Under the pieces are notes generated by a model, which worked only from the letters and a program-made list of their open reading frames with translations, searched no databases and was not told the origin of the DNA. Shown here in pieces: positions 42,724 to 51,750 of a stretch of 64,000 nucleotides of DNA (position 1 is the stretch's first letter; every line of letters starts with the position of its first letter). The position numbers and the translations under genes are program-made. The DNA comes from Mycolicibacterium hodleri (GTDB lineage: Bacteria; Actinomycetota; Actinomycetes; Mycobacteriales; Mycobacteriaceae), in assembly GCF_006439015.1 (NCBI RefSeq), contig NZ_RCZG01000012.1:1-64000 (forward strand), read 5' to 3'.

Positions 42724-43707
42724 ATGGCCGTCGGACGCTTCCTACTGCGGCTCGTGGACCTACTTCCACTGCCCAGCATGCGGGTACAGCGCATCATCGC
42801 GGCAGCGGTGGTCCTGACGCAGGGTGGCATCGCGGTCACCGGTGCAATCGTCCGCGTCACCGCGTCAGGCCTCGGTTGCCCCACCTGGCCCCAATGCTTC
42901 CCCGGCAGCTTCGTTCCCGTCCCCGTGGCCGAGGTCCCGATCGTCCACCAGGCCGTGGAGTTCGGCAATCGGCTGATCACCTTCCTGGTCGTGCTGACCG
43001 CGGCGGCCGCGGTGCTGGCCGTTATCCGTGCGCGACGGCGCCGCGAGGTCCTCGTCTACGCCTGGCTGATGCCCGCCTCGACCGTGCTGCAGGCCGTCCT
43101 GGGCGGCATCACGGTGCTCACCGGACTGCTCTGGTGGACCGTGGCGATTCACCTTCTCGTGTCGATGGCGATGGTGTGGCTCTCGGTCCTGCTGTTCGTC
43201 AAGATCGGCGAGCCCGACCCGGTGGTTGGAGCCGGGGTCGCCGAGCTGTCGGTGCCGAACCCCCTGCGCCAGTTGACGTTCCTCAGCGGCGTTGCTCTGT
43301 CGGTCGTGCTGGTCACCGGCACGATGGTCACCGGGGCCGGGCCGCATGCGGGCGACAAGAGTATCGAGGCGCCCGTGCCGAGGCTGGGGTTGGACATCGT
43401 CACCCTGGTTTATCGGCACTCGTCGCTGGTCGCGGCATACGTGTCCCTGCTCATCGGCCTCGGCTTCGCCCTGCTCGCGGTGCGGGCGCCGCGACCGGTG
43501 ACGATGCGCCTGGTCACTCTGCTCGTCTTAGTGGCCGTGCAGGGCATGGTCGGGACGGTGCAGTTCTACACCGGCGTGCCGGCGGTGCTGGTCGCCGTGC
43601 ACGTCCTCGGCGCAGCTGCCTGCACGGCGGCGACCGCAGCGCTATGGGCGTCGATGAAGCCCAGGTCGATTGGTCAGGGGTCCCAGCCCGAGCCGATCCA
43701 GAGCTGA
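42724..43707 (+). CDS. ctaA: Heme A synthase, CtaA/COX15 family
   Basis: A 327-residue membrane protein with about eight spans. It oxidises heme O to heme A for cytochrome oxidase. Visible: the conserved VTGAIVRVTASGLGCPTWPQC stretch (with the CPTWPQC cysteine pair), His in VHQAVEFGNR and HLLVSMAM, and RHSSLVAAYVSLL. It lies 55 bp after the ABC permease. Its 3' end overlaps the convergent ATP-grasp gene by 66 bp. The heme O synthase ctaB is about 4 kb downstream, so the pathway is split here. Confidence 0.93.
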   Translation: MAVGRFLLRLVDLLPLPSMRVQRIIAAAVVLTQGGIAVTGAIVRVTASGLGCPTWPQCFPGSFVPVPVAEVPIVHQAVEFGNRLITFLVVLTAAAAVLAVIRARRRREVLVYAWLMPASTVLQAVLGGITVLTGLLWWTVAIHLLVSMAMVWLSVLLFVKIGEPDPVVGAGVAELSVPNPLRQLTFLSGVALSVVLVTGTMVTGAGPHAGDKSIEAPVPRLGLDIVTLVYRHSSLVAAYVSLLIGLGFALLAVRAPRPVTMRLVTLLVLVAVQGMVGTVQFYTGVPAVLVAVHVLGAAACTAATAALWASMKPRSIGQGSQPEPIQS

Positions 43708-44595
43708 CTCCACGCCGAGGGCGAATTCGCGCTGCTGAGTCGCACGGGTTTCGTCGTCGAGCTGGCGCCAACCCAATGACGGCTCGACGAGTTCAAGTTC
43801 AAGAAGCCGCGGGTCGTCGGGCCCGCCGATGACGTCGACACGGGCGTACAGCAGCTCGCCGACTTCGAGGCCCAGTTTCGCCGCCGCCGCGGCCAGCGCA
43901 GCGTGCCCGACGTCCCACAGCTCGAAGTCCGGATCGGCCGGCTTCAGAGTCTCCTCGGCGTAGGTGCCGGATTCGTCGAGCGCCGCCGGTTCGCCGGGCG
44001 GTGGCAGCAACGGCCCCTTGTTGAACGCATGCGACTGTCGGCCGCCGAGGAACACCAGAGCGGTTTCGCCGTCCGCAATGCGCGGGTCGTAGGGCTGTAC
44101 CAGTGCCGTGTGACCGTCGGCCTGCAACGCCATGGCATGCTCGCGGGCGAGGTCTCCATCGCAGAATCGTTGCGCACCAACCGATCCGGCTCCGATGGCA
44201 GGCTTGACCACGACTTCTCCGGCCGGGATCCGCACCTCCTCCCCCGGAGCGAAGAACGTGCTCGGCACCGTCGGCACGCCCGCCGTTGCGAGATCAGAAA
44301 GATAGCGCTTGTCGGTGTTCCATGCCACGACGGCAGGCGCATTGACCAGGTTCTGCACGCGGCGGGTCCAGCCGAGGAACTCGCCGAGCCGCTCGGTGTA
44401 ATCCCACGTCGCCCGCGGAATGACGAGATCCGCCTCCAGAGTCGCCGGATCGTCCCACGACAGCCAGCGGGCATGCAGACCCCTCGACCGCAGCGCGGGA
44501 ATCAGCCCCGCGTCGTCGCCATCGCCCTCGACGAGGGCGCTGCAACCTGCAAGGACGATGCGGGGATGACGAACGTCGGGCCGTGCGAGCTTCAC
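43642..44595 (-). CDS. ATP-grasp domain protein of unknown substrate
   Basis: A 317-residue protein with an ATP-grasp fold: substrate-side segment IVLAGCSALVEGDGDDAGL, nucleotide-binding PAGEVVVKPAIGAGSVGAQRF, ALVQPYDPRIADGETALVFLGG, and LLYARVDVIGGPDDPRLLELELVEPSL, which supplies the metal-binding Glu/Asp. Such proteins ligate carboxylates to amines or thiols, but the substrate cannot be read here. The GTG at 44595 is chosen; the upstream frame to 44763 overlaps qor. In M. tuberculosis the corresponding position is Rv1455. It is transcribed opposite to both flanking genes. Confidence 0.8.
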   Translation of the reverse strand: MKLARPDVRHPRIVLAGCSALVEGDGDDAGLIPALRSRGLHARWLSWDDPATLEADLVIPRATWDYTERLGEFLGWTRRVQNLVNAPAVVAWNTDKRYLSDLATAGVPTVPSTFFAPGEEVRIPAGEVVVKPAIGAGSVGAQRFCDGDLAREHAMALQADGHTALVQPYDPRIADGETALVFLGGRQSHAFNKGPLLPPPGEPAALDESGTYAEETLKPADPDFELWDVGHAALAAAAAKLGLEVGELLYARVDVIGGPDDPRLLELELVEPSLGWRQLDDETRATQQREFALGVESALDRLGLGPLTNRPGLHRRP

Positions 44596-44613
44596 GTTGG
44601 AATGATAGGTGTC

Positions 44614-45588
44614 ATGTACGCGATCGAAGTGACCGAAACCGGTGGACCCGAAGTCCTGACCTACGTCGAGAAGCCCCGGCCGGAGCCCGGGCCGGGGCAG
44701 GTGCTCATCAAGGCCGACGCCATCGGCGTCAACTTCATCGACAATTACTTCAGATCCGGCCAATATCCTCGCGAACTGCCGTTCATCGTCGGCACCGAGG
44801 TCTGCGGCACCGTCTCCGCGATCGGTGACGACGTCGCGGCACTCAACGTCGGGGATCGGGTGGTCACCGCCCAGGCTGACGGCGCCTACGCCGAATACTG
44901 CGTCGCACCAGCCGATTTCGTGGCCTACGTACCCGATGCCGTCCCCGCCGAGGTCGCCGCGTCGTCGCTACTCAAGGGAATGACCGCGCACTACCTGCTC
45001 AAGTCGGTCTATCCGGCACAGCAGGGGGACACCGTTCTGGTGCACGCGGGCGCCGGCGGCGTCGGGCTCATCCTCACGCAGTGGGCCACCAGCGTGGCGG
45101 TGAAGGTCATCTCCACGGTGTCGACCACCGCGAAGGCCGAGCTGTCCCGCCAGGCCGGAGCCGTCGAGGTCCTCGACTACCCGGATGATCCGGCCGAGTT
45201 CGGCGCCAGAATCCGCGAGCTGACGGGTGGCCGGGGCGTCTCCGCCGTGTACGACGGGGTCGGGGCGTCGACGTTCGAGGCGAGCCTGGCGAGCCTGGCC
45301 CTGCGGGGCACGCTCGCCCTGTTCGGCGCGTCCAGCGGACCGGTTCCGCCCTTCGACCCGCAACGTCTCAACAGCGCAGGTTCGTTGTTCCTGACCCGAC
45401 CAACGCTGGCGCACTACACGAGAACACCCGACGAGTTCTCTTGGCGGGCAGGCGAACTCCTCGACGCCATCGCAACGGAGGCCATCTCGATCACGGTTAG
45501 TGAGCGATACCCTCTGGCCGACGCCGCGAAGGCGCACACCGACCTGCAGAGCCGCAAGACCGTCGGCTCAGTGGTGTTGCTTCCCTAG
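44614..45588 (+). CDS. qor: NADPH:quinone oxidoreductase (zinc-free MDR family)
   Basis: A 324-residue medium-chain dehydrogenase/reductase of the quinone reductase type. The nucleotide-binding motif is VHAGAGGVGLILTQW. GVNFIDNYFRSGQY and KGMTAHYLL are quinone-reductase signatures, and zinc ligands are absent. It fits Rv1454c. The ATG at 44614 is 18 bp from the divergent ATP-grasp start; the frame open upstream to 43903 is antisense to that gene. It reduces quinones with NADPH by family knowledge; the physiological substrate is unknown. Confidence 0.92.
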   Translation: MYAIEVTETGGPEVLTYVEKPRPEPGPGQVLIKADAIGVNFIDNYFRSGQYPRELPFIVGTEVCGTVSAIGDDVAALNVGDRVVTAQADGAYAEYCVAPADFVAYVPDAVPAEVAASSLLKGMTAHYLLKSVYPAQQGDTVLVHAGAGGVGLILTQWATSVAVKVISTVSTTAKAELSRQAGAVEVLDYPDDPAEFGARIRELTGGRGVSAVYDGVGASTFEASLASLALRGTLALFGASSGPVPPFDPQRLNSAGSLFLTRPTLAHYTRTPDEFSWRAGELLDAIATEAISITVSERYPLADAAKAHTDLQSRKTVGSVVLLP

Positions 45589-45590
45589 CC

Positions 45591-46022
45591 GTGATCGGAG
45601 ACCTGATCGTGACGCGAGGGTTCGTGGTTCCCGCGTCAGAGCTGAGCGAGCGGTTCTCCAGGTCCTCCGGGCCGGGCGGGCAGGGGGTGAACACGGCGGA
45701 CAGCCGCGTCGAGCTGTCCTTCGACGTCACTCGTTCGCGGTCCGTGCCCGAGCGTTTGCGCTACCAAATGGTCTGTCGACTGCGCGGCCGCCTCGCTGGC
45801 GGCGTGCTCACCGTGACCGCAAGTGAACATCGCGGCCAACTCCAGAACCGTGCCGCGGCCCGCGAACGCATGGCCCGCCTGCTGCGCGCCGCCGCGGCGG
45901 CACCGCCCCCGACGCGTCGTCCGACCAAACCCTCCAGAGGCTCGAAAGAACGCCGCCTGGCTGACAAGAAGCGGCGCGGCGGGATCAAGCAAGGGCGCCG
46001 CGGAGGCTGGGATCCAAGCTAG
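45591..46022 (+). CDS. arfB: ArfB/YaeJ-like peptidyl-tRNA hydrolase (ribosome rescue)
   Basis: A 143-residue class I release-factor-like protein with the catalytic GGQ in SSGPGGQGVNTADSRVEL and a basic C-terminal tail (KERRLADKKRRGGIKQGRRGG) that in ArfB enters the mRNA channel of stalled ribosomes. The codon-recognition domain of true release factors is absent, so it is a rescue factor, not RF1/RF2. GTG start 2 bp after the qor stop suggests co-transcription. Its end overlaps the convergent HNH gene by 4 bp. Confidence 0.9.
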   Translation: MIGDLIVTRGFVVPASELSERFSRSSGPGGQGVNTADSRVELSFDVTRSRSVPERLRYQMVCRLRGRLAGGVLTVTASEHRGQLQNRAAARERMARLLRAAAAAPPPTRRPTKPSRGSKERRLADKKRRGGIKQGRRGGWDPS

Positions 46023-47314
46023 TCGTCGCTGGGTGGTGGATTCGGTTGGAAGGGTTGGTACCACCACCAGTCGGCGCGTTCCCCGGTGGGTCCGGGGCAG
46101 GGTGTCACCGCGGGTGGGGCTTGCGTGGGTGGGCGGGCCAGTGATGCCGGGTCGAGCGGTATGCCATCGGCGTCGGTGACGACGAGGTGGCGGGCGGGTC
46201 CGGTGATGGTGATGGCGCCGCGGTGGTGCTGGCGGTGGTGATACGGGCACAGCAGGATCAGGTTGTCCAGTTCGGTGGGCCCGCCGTCCTCCCAGTGCCG
46301 CAGGTGGTGGGCGTGCAGTCCTCGGGTGGCCCCGCAGCCGGGCACTGCGCAGCAGCGGTCGCGGTGCTCCAACGCTCTGCGCAGTCGGCGGCTGATGGTG
46401 CGGGTGGCACGCCCGGAGCCGATCACCTGGCCGTGGCGTTCGAACCACACTTCGCAGGTCGCGTCGCAGAGCAGATATTGGCGGTCGGCGGCGGACAGCA
46501 GCGGACCCAGGTGCAGGGAGGCGACGGACTGTTCGACGTCGAGGTGGACCACGACGGTGGTGTGCTGCCCGTGTGGGCGCCGCGCCGCCTCGGCGTCCCA
46601 GCCGGCGTCCACCAGGCCCATGAACGCATCCACGGTGTTCGGGAACGGCGGCGTCCGACCCGAGTCGCCCTCGGCGTGATCGCTCGCGTCGCCGTCACCA
46701 TCACCGTCACCGTGGTCGTCGCCCGGGTGGTCCTCGCCGTGGTCGTGTCGCCACGCGGTGATCTGCGCGTCGCGATGAGACGCCAGGGCGGCGTCGAACC
46801 TCGCCGCCTCCAGCCGCGGCAGCCGGATCCGCCAGGTGGTGTACTTCTCGCCGACGGTCTTGCTGATCGAGCGTTCCGGCTCCGGGGTCGGGTCGGGTTC
46901 GGGTCGGGGTGCCAGTGCGATCGCGGTGCGGAGTTGGGTGACGGTGGCGACCGCGGCCAGTTCGGCGTAATGCTCGTCGGAGCCGGCGGCGGCCCGCTCG
47001 GCGATGACGCCGACCTGATCCAGGGAGAACCGGCCTTCCTGCAGGCCCGCCACGCAGCGGGGGAACTCTGCGATGCGGTGCGCGATGGTGGCGATGGTCT
47101 GGGCGTTGTGCGGTGACACTGCGGTCTTCCAGGCCACCAGCGCGGCGATCGAGCGGGCACCGGTCATGCCGGCCAGATCGTCGTGCTCCATCTGGGCGAC
47201 GATGTCCACGATGCGCCCGTCGATCGCGTTGCGCTGACCGGTCAACTCCGCCAACTGCTCGAACAACACCCCGACATGCTCCTTGGGAGCCAAAGAGGTT
47301 GCGGTCGAAGACAT
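46019..47314 (-). CDS. DUF222 / HNH endonuclease domain protein (13E12-repeat family)
   Basis: A 431-residue protein with an N-terminal DUF222 domain (about 1-330) and a C-terminal HNH nuclease domain (CCAVPGCGATRGLHAHHLRHWEDGGPT... and CPYHHRQHHRG). A very acidic, His-rich low-complexity linker near residues 190-215 (DHGEDHPGDDHGDGDGDGD) is encoded by short GTGACGGTGAT-like repeats. These genes are abundant, sporadic and often mobile in mycobacteria; function is not established. It sits between arfB and ctaB, consistent with an insertion. Confidence 0.88.
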   Translation of the reverse strand: MSSTATSLAPKEHVGVLFEQLAELTGQRNAIDGRIVDIVAQMEHDDLAGMTGARSIAALVAWKTAVSPHNAQTIATIAHRIAEFPRCVAGLQEGRFSLDQVGVIAERAAAGSDEHYAELAAVATVTQLRTAIALAPRPEPDPTPEPERSISKTVGEKYTTWRIRLPRLEAARFDAALASHRDAQITAWRHDHGEDHPGDDHGDGDGDGDASDHAEGDSGRTPPFPNTVDAFMGLVDAGWDAEAARRPHGQHTTVVVHLDVEQSVASLHLGPLLSAADRQYLLCDATCEVWFERHGQVIGSGRATRTISRRLRRALEHRDRCCAVPGCGATRGLHAHHLRHWEDGGPTELDNLILLCPYHHRQHHRGAITITGPARHLVVTDADGIPLDPASLARPPTQAPPAVTPCPGPTGERADWWWYQPFQPNPPPSDD

Positions 47315-47334
47315 GACACCATCCTCGCAGAGGG

Positions 47335-47360
47335 GTACGACACTTTCTGCGACGTCGTAC
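47335..47360. promoter_or_regulatory. Inverted repeat upstream of the DUF222/HNH gene
   Basis: GTACGAC at 47335-47341 is mirrored by GTCGTAC at 47354-47360 with a 12-bp spacer, 21 bp upstream of the HNH gene start and just past the ctaB stop. It could be a control site of the leftward HNH gene or a weak terminator for ctaB. Confidence 0.35.
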
Positions 47361-47369
47361 GGCGTCAGC

Positions 47370-48302
47370 TCAGCGACTGAAAACCGTCGGCAACGCGAGC
47401 GCCGAGTCGACGGCCAGTGCGCAGAACACCACGGCCAGATAGTTGTTCGACTGCAGGAACAACCGCAGGGGCTTGACGGCCTCGCCGCGCTTCACGCCCG
47501 CGTACAGCTGGTGGGCCATCTTCAGGAACCAGGCGCCCGCCAGCAGCGCCACGGCGGCGTACAGCCAACCGGTGGCCAACGCGAGTGCCAGGGTGGTGAG
47601 CACCGTCAGCCACGTGTAGATCAGGATCTGCTTGGTGACCTGACGCTCGGTGGCCACCACCGGCAGCATGGGCACGCCCGCCGCCTTGTAGTCGTCCTTG
47701 TAGCGCATCGCCAGGGCCCAGGTATGTGGCGGGGTCCAGAAGAAGATGATCGCGAACATCACGAGCGCCGGCCAACCTATGGTGCCGGTGACCGCGGACC
47801 AGCCGATCATCACCGGCATACAACCGGCAGCACCGCCCCAGACCACGTTCTGCGACGTCCGACGCTTCAACAGCAGTGTGTAGATGAAGACGTAGAACGC
47901 GATGGTGGCGATGGCGAGCAGACCAGACAGAAGGTTGGTCGTCCACCACAGCCAGGCGAAGGACCCAGCGGTGAGGACGATCCCGAAGATCAGGGCATGC
48001 CTCGTCGGAACGGCGGCGCGCGCCAAGGGCCGCAGAGCCGTCCGTTTCATCACCTTGTCGATGTCCGCGTCGGCCACGCAGTTGAGCGTGTTGGCTCCCG
48101 CCGCGGCCAGCATGCCGCCGAACAAGGTGTTGACGATGAGAAGGGGGTCGACGGTGCCCCGGCTGGCCAACAGCATGGCGGGAATGGTCGTGACGAGCAG
48201 CAACTCGATCACGCGCGGCTTGGTCAGTGCTAGATACGCCAACAGCGTGGTACGGGTTCGACTTGGCGCCTCGCGGAAATTACGGCGCTCGCGAATGCTC
48301 AC
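47370..48302 (-). CDS. ctaB: Protoheme IX farnesyltransferase (heme O synthase)
   Basis: A 310-residue UbiA-family prenyltransferase adding a farnesyl group to heme B. The first polyprenyl-binding motif is NCVADADIDKVMKRT and the second is YKDDYKAAGVPMLPV. About nine membrane spans are present. The GTG start at 48302 is divergent from tkt, 194 bp away. It supplies heme O to CtaA, encoded 4 kb upstream. Confidence 0.95.
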   Translation of the reverse strand: MSIRERRNFREAPSRTRTTLLAYLALTKPRVIELLLVTTIPAMLLASRGTVDPLLIVNTLFGGMLAAAGANTLNCVADADIDKVMKRTALRPLARAAVPTRHALIFGIVLTAGSFAWLWWTTNLLSGLLAIATIAFYVFIYTLLLKRRTSQNVVWGGAAGCMPVMIGWSAVTGTIGWPALVMFAIIFFWTPPHTWALAMRYKDDYKAAGVPMLPVVATERQVTKQILIYTWLTVLTTLALALATGWLYAAVALLAGAWFLKMAHQLYAGVKRGEAVKPLRLFLQSNNYLAVVFCALAVDSALALPTVFSR

Positions 48303-48496
48303 GCAGTTGTTCTCCTCGTAATTCGCGGCAGCACGCGGCTTCTACTACAGAGGATGGTAGACCGTGGATCTGTGCATCGAACAATCCAGGGGGGTCGGCG
48401 TGAACGCCCGGCCAACTTGGGCGACGCGGCCTGCGGCGATCAAGCCATCCGCATTAGGGTATTCAAGGACAGCTTGCCGACCCGAGGAGCTCCCGA

Positions 48497-50590
48497 GTGA
48501 CCACAGTTGAAGAGATTTCCGAACTCACCCGCCCCCATCATCCGGAGGATTGGGCGGATGTCGACTCGGTCGCCGTCGACACGGTGCGCGTACTGGCGGC
48601 CGACGCCGTTCAGAAGGTCGGCAACGGCCACCCCGGCACCGCGATGAGCCTCGCGCCATTGGCATACACGCTCTTCCAGCGCGAGATGACCCACGATCCG
48701 TCCGACGTGCACTGGCTGGGCCGGGACCGCTTCGTGCTGTCGTGCGGCCACAGCAGCTTGACGCTCTACATTCAGCTGTACCTCGGCGGGTTCGGGCTGG
48801 AACTCGAGGACATCGAGTCACTGCGCACGTGGAAGTCGAAGACTCCCGGACACCCGGAGTTCCGGCACACCAAGGGTGTCGAGATCACCACCGGGCCGCT
48901 GGGCCAGGGCCTGGCATCGGCAGTCGGCATGGCGATGGCGTCGCGTTACGAGCGCGGTCTGTTCGACCCCGATGCCGCTCCTGGAACCAGCCCCTTCGAC
49001 CACTTCATCTACGTGATCGCCTCCGACGGCGACATCGAGGAGGGCGTCACCAGCGAGGCGAGCTCGCTGGCGGGCACCCAGCAGCTGGGCAACCTGATCG
49101 TCTTCTACGACCACAACCAGATCTCGATTGAGCACGACACCGACATCGCGCTCTCCGAGGACGTCCCGGCCCGCTATCGCGCGTACGGCTGGCACGTCCA
49201 GGAGGTCGAAGGCGGTGAGAACGTGACGGGCATCGAAGAGGCAATAGCGGCCGCGAAGGCCGTCACGGACAAGCCGTCGTTCATCTCGCTGCGCACGATC
49301 ATCGGCTATCCGGCCCCCACCAAGATGAACACCGGCGGAGTCCACGGCTCGGCCCTTGGCGATGAGGAAGTGGCCGCCACCAAGAAGGTTCTCGGCTTCG
49401 ACCCCGACAAGAAGTTCGAGGTCCGTGACGAGGTCATCGAGCACACTCGCAAGCTGGTCGAACGCGGCCGGGAGGCCCACGAGAAGTGGCAGCCCGAGTT
49501 CGACGCGTGGGCCGAGCGCGAACCGGAACGCAAGAAGCTGTTGGATCGCCTGCTGGCCCAGGAGCTGCCCGACGGCTGGGACGCCGACGTGACCCACTGG
49601 GAGCCTGGCTCCAAAGCCGTGGCCACGCGTGCCGCGTTCGGGCAGGTGCTCAACGATGTGGCGCCCAAGCTCCCCGAGCTGTGGGGCGGCTCGGCCGACC
49701 TGGCGGGAAGCAACAACACCACCATCAAGGACGTGAAGTCCTTCGGCCCGCCGTCGATCTCGACCGAGGACTTCACCGCGGACTGGTACGGCCGCGTGCT
49801 GCACTTCGGCATCCGCGAGCACGCGATGGGTTCGATCCTGTCCGGCATCGTGCTCCACGGCCCCACCCGTGCGTTCGGTGGCACTTTCCTGCAGTTCTCC
49901 GACTACATGCGCGGCGCGGTTCGACTGGCCTCGCTGATGGACATCGACACCATCTACATCTGGACGCACGACTCGATCGGACTGGGCGAGGACGGACCGA
50001 CGCACCAGCCGATCGAACATCTGTCGTCCCTGCGCGCCATCCCGAACCTGTCCGTCGTGCGACCGGGCGACCCCAACGAGACGGCGTACGCGTGGCGCAG
50101 CATCGTGGCACGCGGCAACGGCAGCGGCCCTGTCGGTTTCATCCTGACCCGTCAGGGCATCCCAGTCCTGGAGGGCACCGACTTCGACGGTGTCTCGAAG
50201 GGTGGCTACGTACTAGGTGGTGGGAACCCTGCCGACGATGCGGACGTGATCATCATCGGGACGGGGTCGGAACTGCAGTTGGCGGTCGAGGCGAAGAAGC
50301 TGTTGGCGGAGAAGGACATCACCGCCTACGTCGTCTCGATGCCGTGCGTCGAATGGTTCGAGAGCCAGCCGAAGGAGTACCGCGACAGCGTCCTGCCCCC
50401 TGAGGTGTCCGCTCGCGTCGCGGTCGAAGCGGGCGTCGCCCAGAGTTGGCACAAGCTGGTCGGCGACACGGGAGAGATCGTCTCGATCGAGCACTACGGC
50501 GAGTCGGCCGACGACAAGACGCTGTTCCGCGAGTTCGGATTCACGCCCGAAGCCGTCGCAGCCGCGGCAGAACGATCGCTCGACAACTAA
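48497..50590 (+). CDS. tkt: Transketolase
   Basis: A 697-residue thiamine-diphosphate enzyme of the pentose phosphate pathway. Motifs: VQKVGNGHPGTAMS, the ThDP/Mg site ASDGDIEEGVTSEAS and the transketolase signature GEDGPTHQPIEHL. The GTG start has GAGGAG 8 bp upstream. It is first in the rightward operon tkt-tal-zwf-opcA-pgl, the same set as Rv1449c-Rv1445c. Confidence 0.97.
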   Translation: MTTVEEISELTRPHHPEDWADVDSVAVDTVRVLAADAVQKVGNGHPGTAMSLAPLAYTLFQREMTHDPSDVHWLGRDRFVLSCGHSSLTLYIQLYLGGFGLELEDIESLRTWKSKTPGHPEFRHTKGVEITTGPLGQGLASAVGMAMASRYERGLFDPDAAPGTSPFDHFIYVIASDGDIEEGVTSEASSLAGTQQLGNLIVFYDHNQISIEHDTDIALSEDVPARYRAYGWHVQEVEGGENVTGIEEAIAAAKAVTDKPSFISLRTIIGYPAPTKMNTGGVHGSALGDEEVAATKKVLGFDPDKKFEVRDEVIEHTRKLVERGREAHEKWQPEFDAWAEREPERKKLLDRLLAQELPDGWDADVTHWEPGSKAVATRAAFGQVLNDVAPKLPELWGGSADLAGSNNTTIKDVKSFGPPSISTEDFTADWYGRVLHFGIREHAMGSILSGIVLHGPTRAFGGTFLQFSDYMRGAVRLASLMDIDTIYIWTHDSIGLGEDGPTHQPIEHLSSLRAIPNLSVVRPGDPNETAYAWRSIVARGNGSGPVGFILTRQGIPVLEGTDFDGVSKGGYVLGGGNPADDADVIIIGTGSELQLAVEAKKLLAEKDITAYVVSMPCVEWFESQPKEYRDSVLPPEVSARVAVEAGVAQSWHKLVGDTGEIVSIEHYGESADDKTLFREFGFTPEAVAAAAERSLDN

Positions 50591-50594
50591 ACAC

Positions 50595-50612
50595 TTGGGA
50601 CGGACGTCCCAA
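50595..50612. promoter_or_regulatory. Perfect palindrome in the tkt-tal gap
   Basis: TTGGGACG-GA-CGTCCCAA is a perfect 8-bp inverted repeat in the 41-bp gap between tkt and tal. It may be a regulator-binding site controlling tal-zwf-opcA-pgl separately, or a short RNA hairpin. No U-run follows, so a terminator is less likely. Confidence 0.45.
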
Positions 50613-50631
50613 AAGACAACGAGGAGCTTTG

Positions 50632-51750
50632 ATGACTCAGAACCCGAATCTCGCGGCGCTGAGCGCCGCAGGCGTATCCGTCTGGCTCGACGACCTGTCG
50701 CGGGAGCGGCTGCAATCAGGAAACCTCGCCAACCTGATTAATACCAAGAGCGTCGTTGGCGTCACGACCAACCCGTCGATCTTCCAGGCGGCGCTGTCGA
50801 AGGGTAATGCCTACGACGACCAGGTCAAGGAGCTCGCCGAGCGTGGCGCCGACGTCGACGCCACCATTCGCACGGTCACCACCGACGACGTGCGCAACGC
50901 GTGCGACGTCCTGGCCAAGGCCTACGAGGCCTCCGGCGGCGTCGACGGTCGAGTCTCCATCGAGGTGGACCCCCGGCTCGCGCACGACACCGACAAGACC
51001 ATCCTGCAGGCCATCGAACTGTGGAAGATCGTCGACCGGCCCAACGTGCTGATCAAGATCCCGGCCACCGAGGCGGGCCTGCCCGCGATCACGGCGGTCA
51101 TCGCCGAGGGCATCTCCGTGAACGTCACGCTGATCTTCTCCGTCGAACGGCACCGGCTCGTCATGGACGCCTACCTCGCGGGCCTCGAGAAGGCCAAGGA
51201 AGCCGGCCACGATCTGGCCAAGATCCACTCGGTGGCGTCGTTCTTCGTGTCCCGGGTGGACTCCGAGATCGACAAGCGTCTCGAGGACATCGGGACCGAG
51301 GAGGCGTTGGGCCTGCGCGGTCAGGCCGGTGTCGCCAATGCCCGCCTCGCCTATGCCGCGTACCAGCAGGTGTTCGTGGGCGGTGAGCGATTCGAGACAC
51401 TGAGCGCCGACGGCGCACGGGTCCAGCGGCCGCTGTGGGCGTCCACCGGCGTGAAGAACCCGGACTACTCCGACACGCTGTACGTCACCGAACTGGTCGC
51501 CAAGAACACGGTGAACACCATGCCGGAGAAGACGATGGACGCGGTCGCCGACCACGGCGAGGTCAAGGGCGACACGATCAGCGGGACAGCCGGCGCCGCG
51601 CAGATGGTGTTCGACAGGCTGTCCTCGATCGGCATCGACCTCACCGACGTCTTCTTGGTTCTGGAGAACGAGGGCGTCGACAAGTTCGAGAAGTCGTGGG
51701 AAGAGCTGATCGAGGCGACTCAGGGTCAGTTGGACGCTGCTTCGCGATGA
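50632..51750 (+). CDS. tal: Transaldolase
   Basis: A 372-residue transaldolase of the longer actinobacterial type. The Schiff-base Lys is in NVLIKIPATEAGLPA; VVGVTTNPSIFQAAL is the N-terminal signature. The start at 50632 has GAGGAG 7 bp upstream. Its stop overlaps the zwf start by 4 bp (ATGA). It interconverts sedoheptulose-7-P and glyceraldehyde-3-P with erythrose-4-P and fructose-6-P. Confidence 0.96.
   Translation: MTQNPNLAALSAAGVSVWLDDLSRERLQSGNLANLINTKSVVGVTTNPSIFQAALSKGNAYDDQVKELAERGADVDATIRTVTTDDVRNACDVLAKAYEASGGVDGRVSIEVDPRLAHDTDKTILQAIELWKIVDRPNVLIKIPATEAGLPAITAVIAEGISVNVTLIFSVERHRLVMDAYLAGLEKAKEAGHDLAKIHSVASFFVSRVDSEIDKRLEDIGTEEALGLRGQAGVANARLAYAAYQQVFVGGERFETLSADGARVQRPLWASTGVKNPDYSDTLYVTELVAKNTVNTMPEKTMDAVADHGEVKGDTISGTAGAAQMVFDRLSSIGIDLTDVFLVLENEGVDKFEKSWEELIEATQGQLDAASR

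Noticed and set aside
46187..47116. 309-residue rightward frame opposite the HNH gene
   Set aside because: Antisense to DUF222/HNH motifs; the Val/Gly-rich translation has no domain.
48818..50020. 400-residue leftward frame opposite tkt
   Set aside because: Antisense to transketolase signature motifs.
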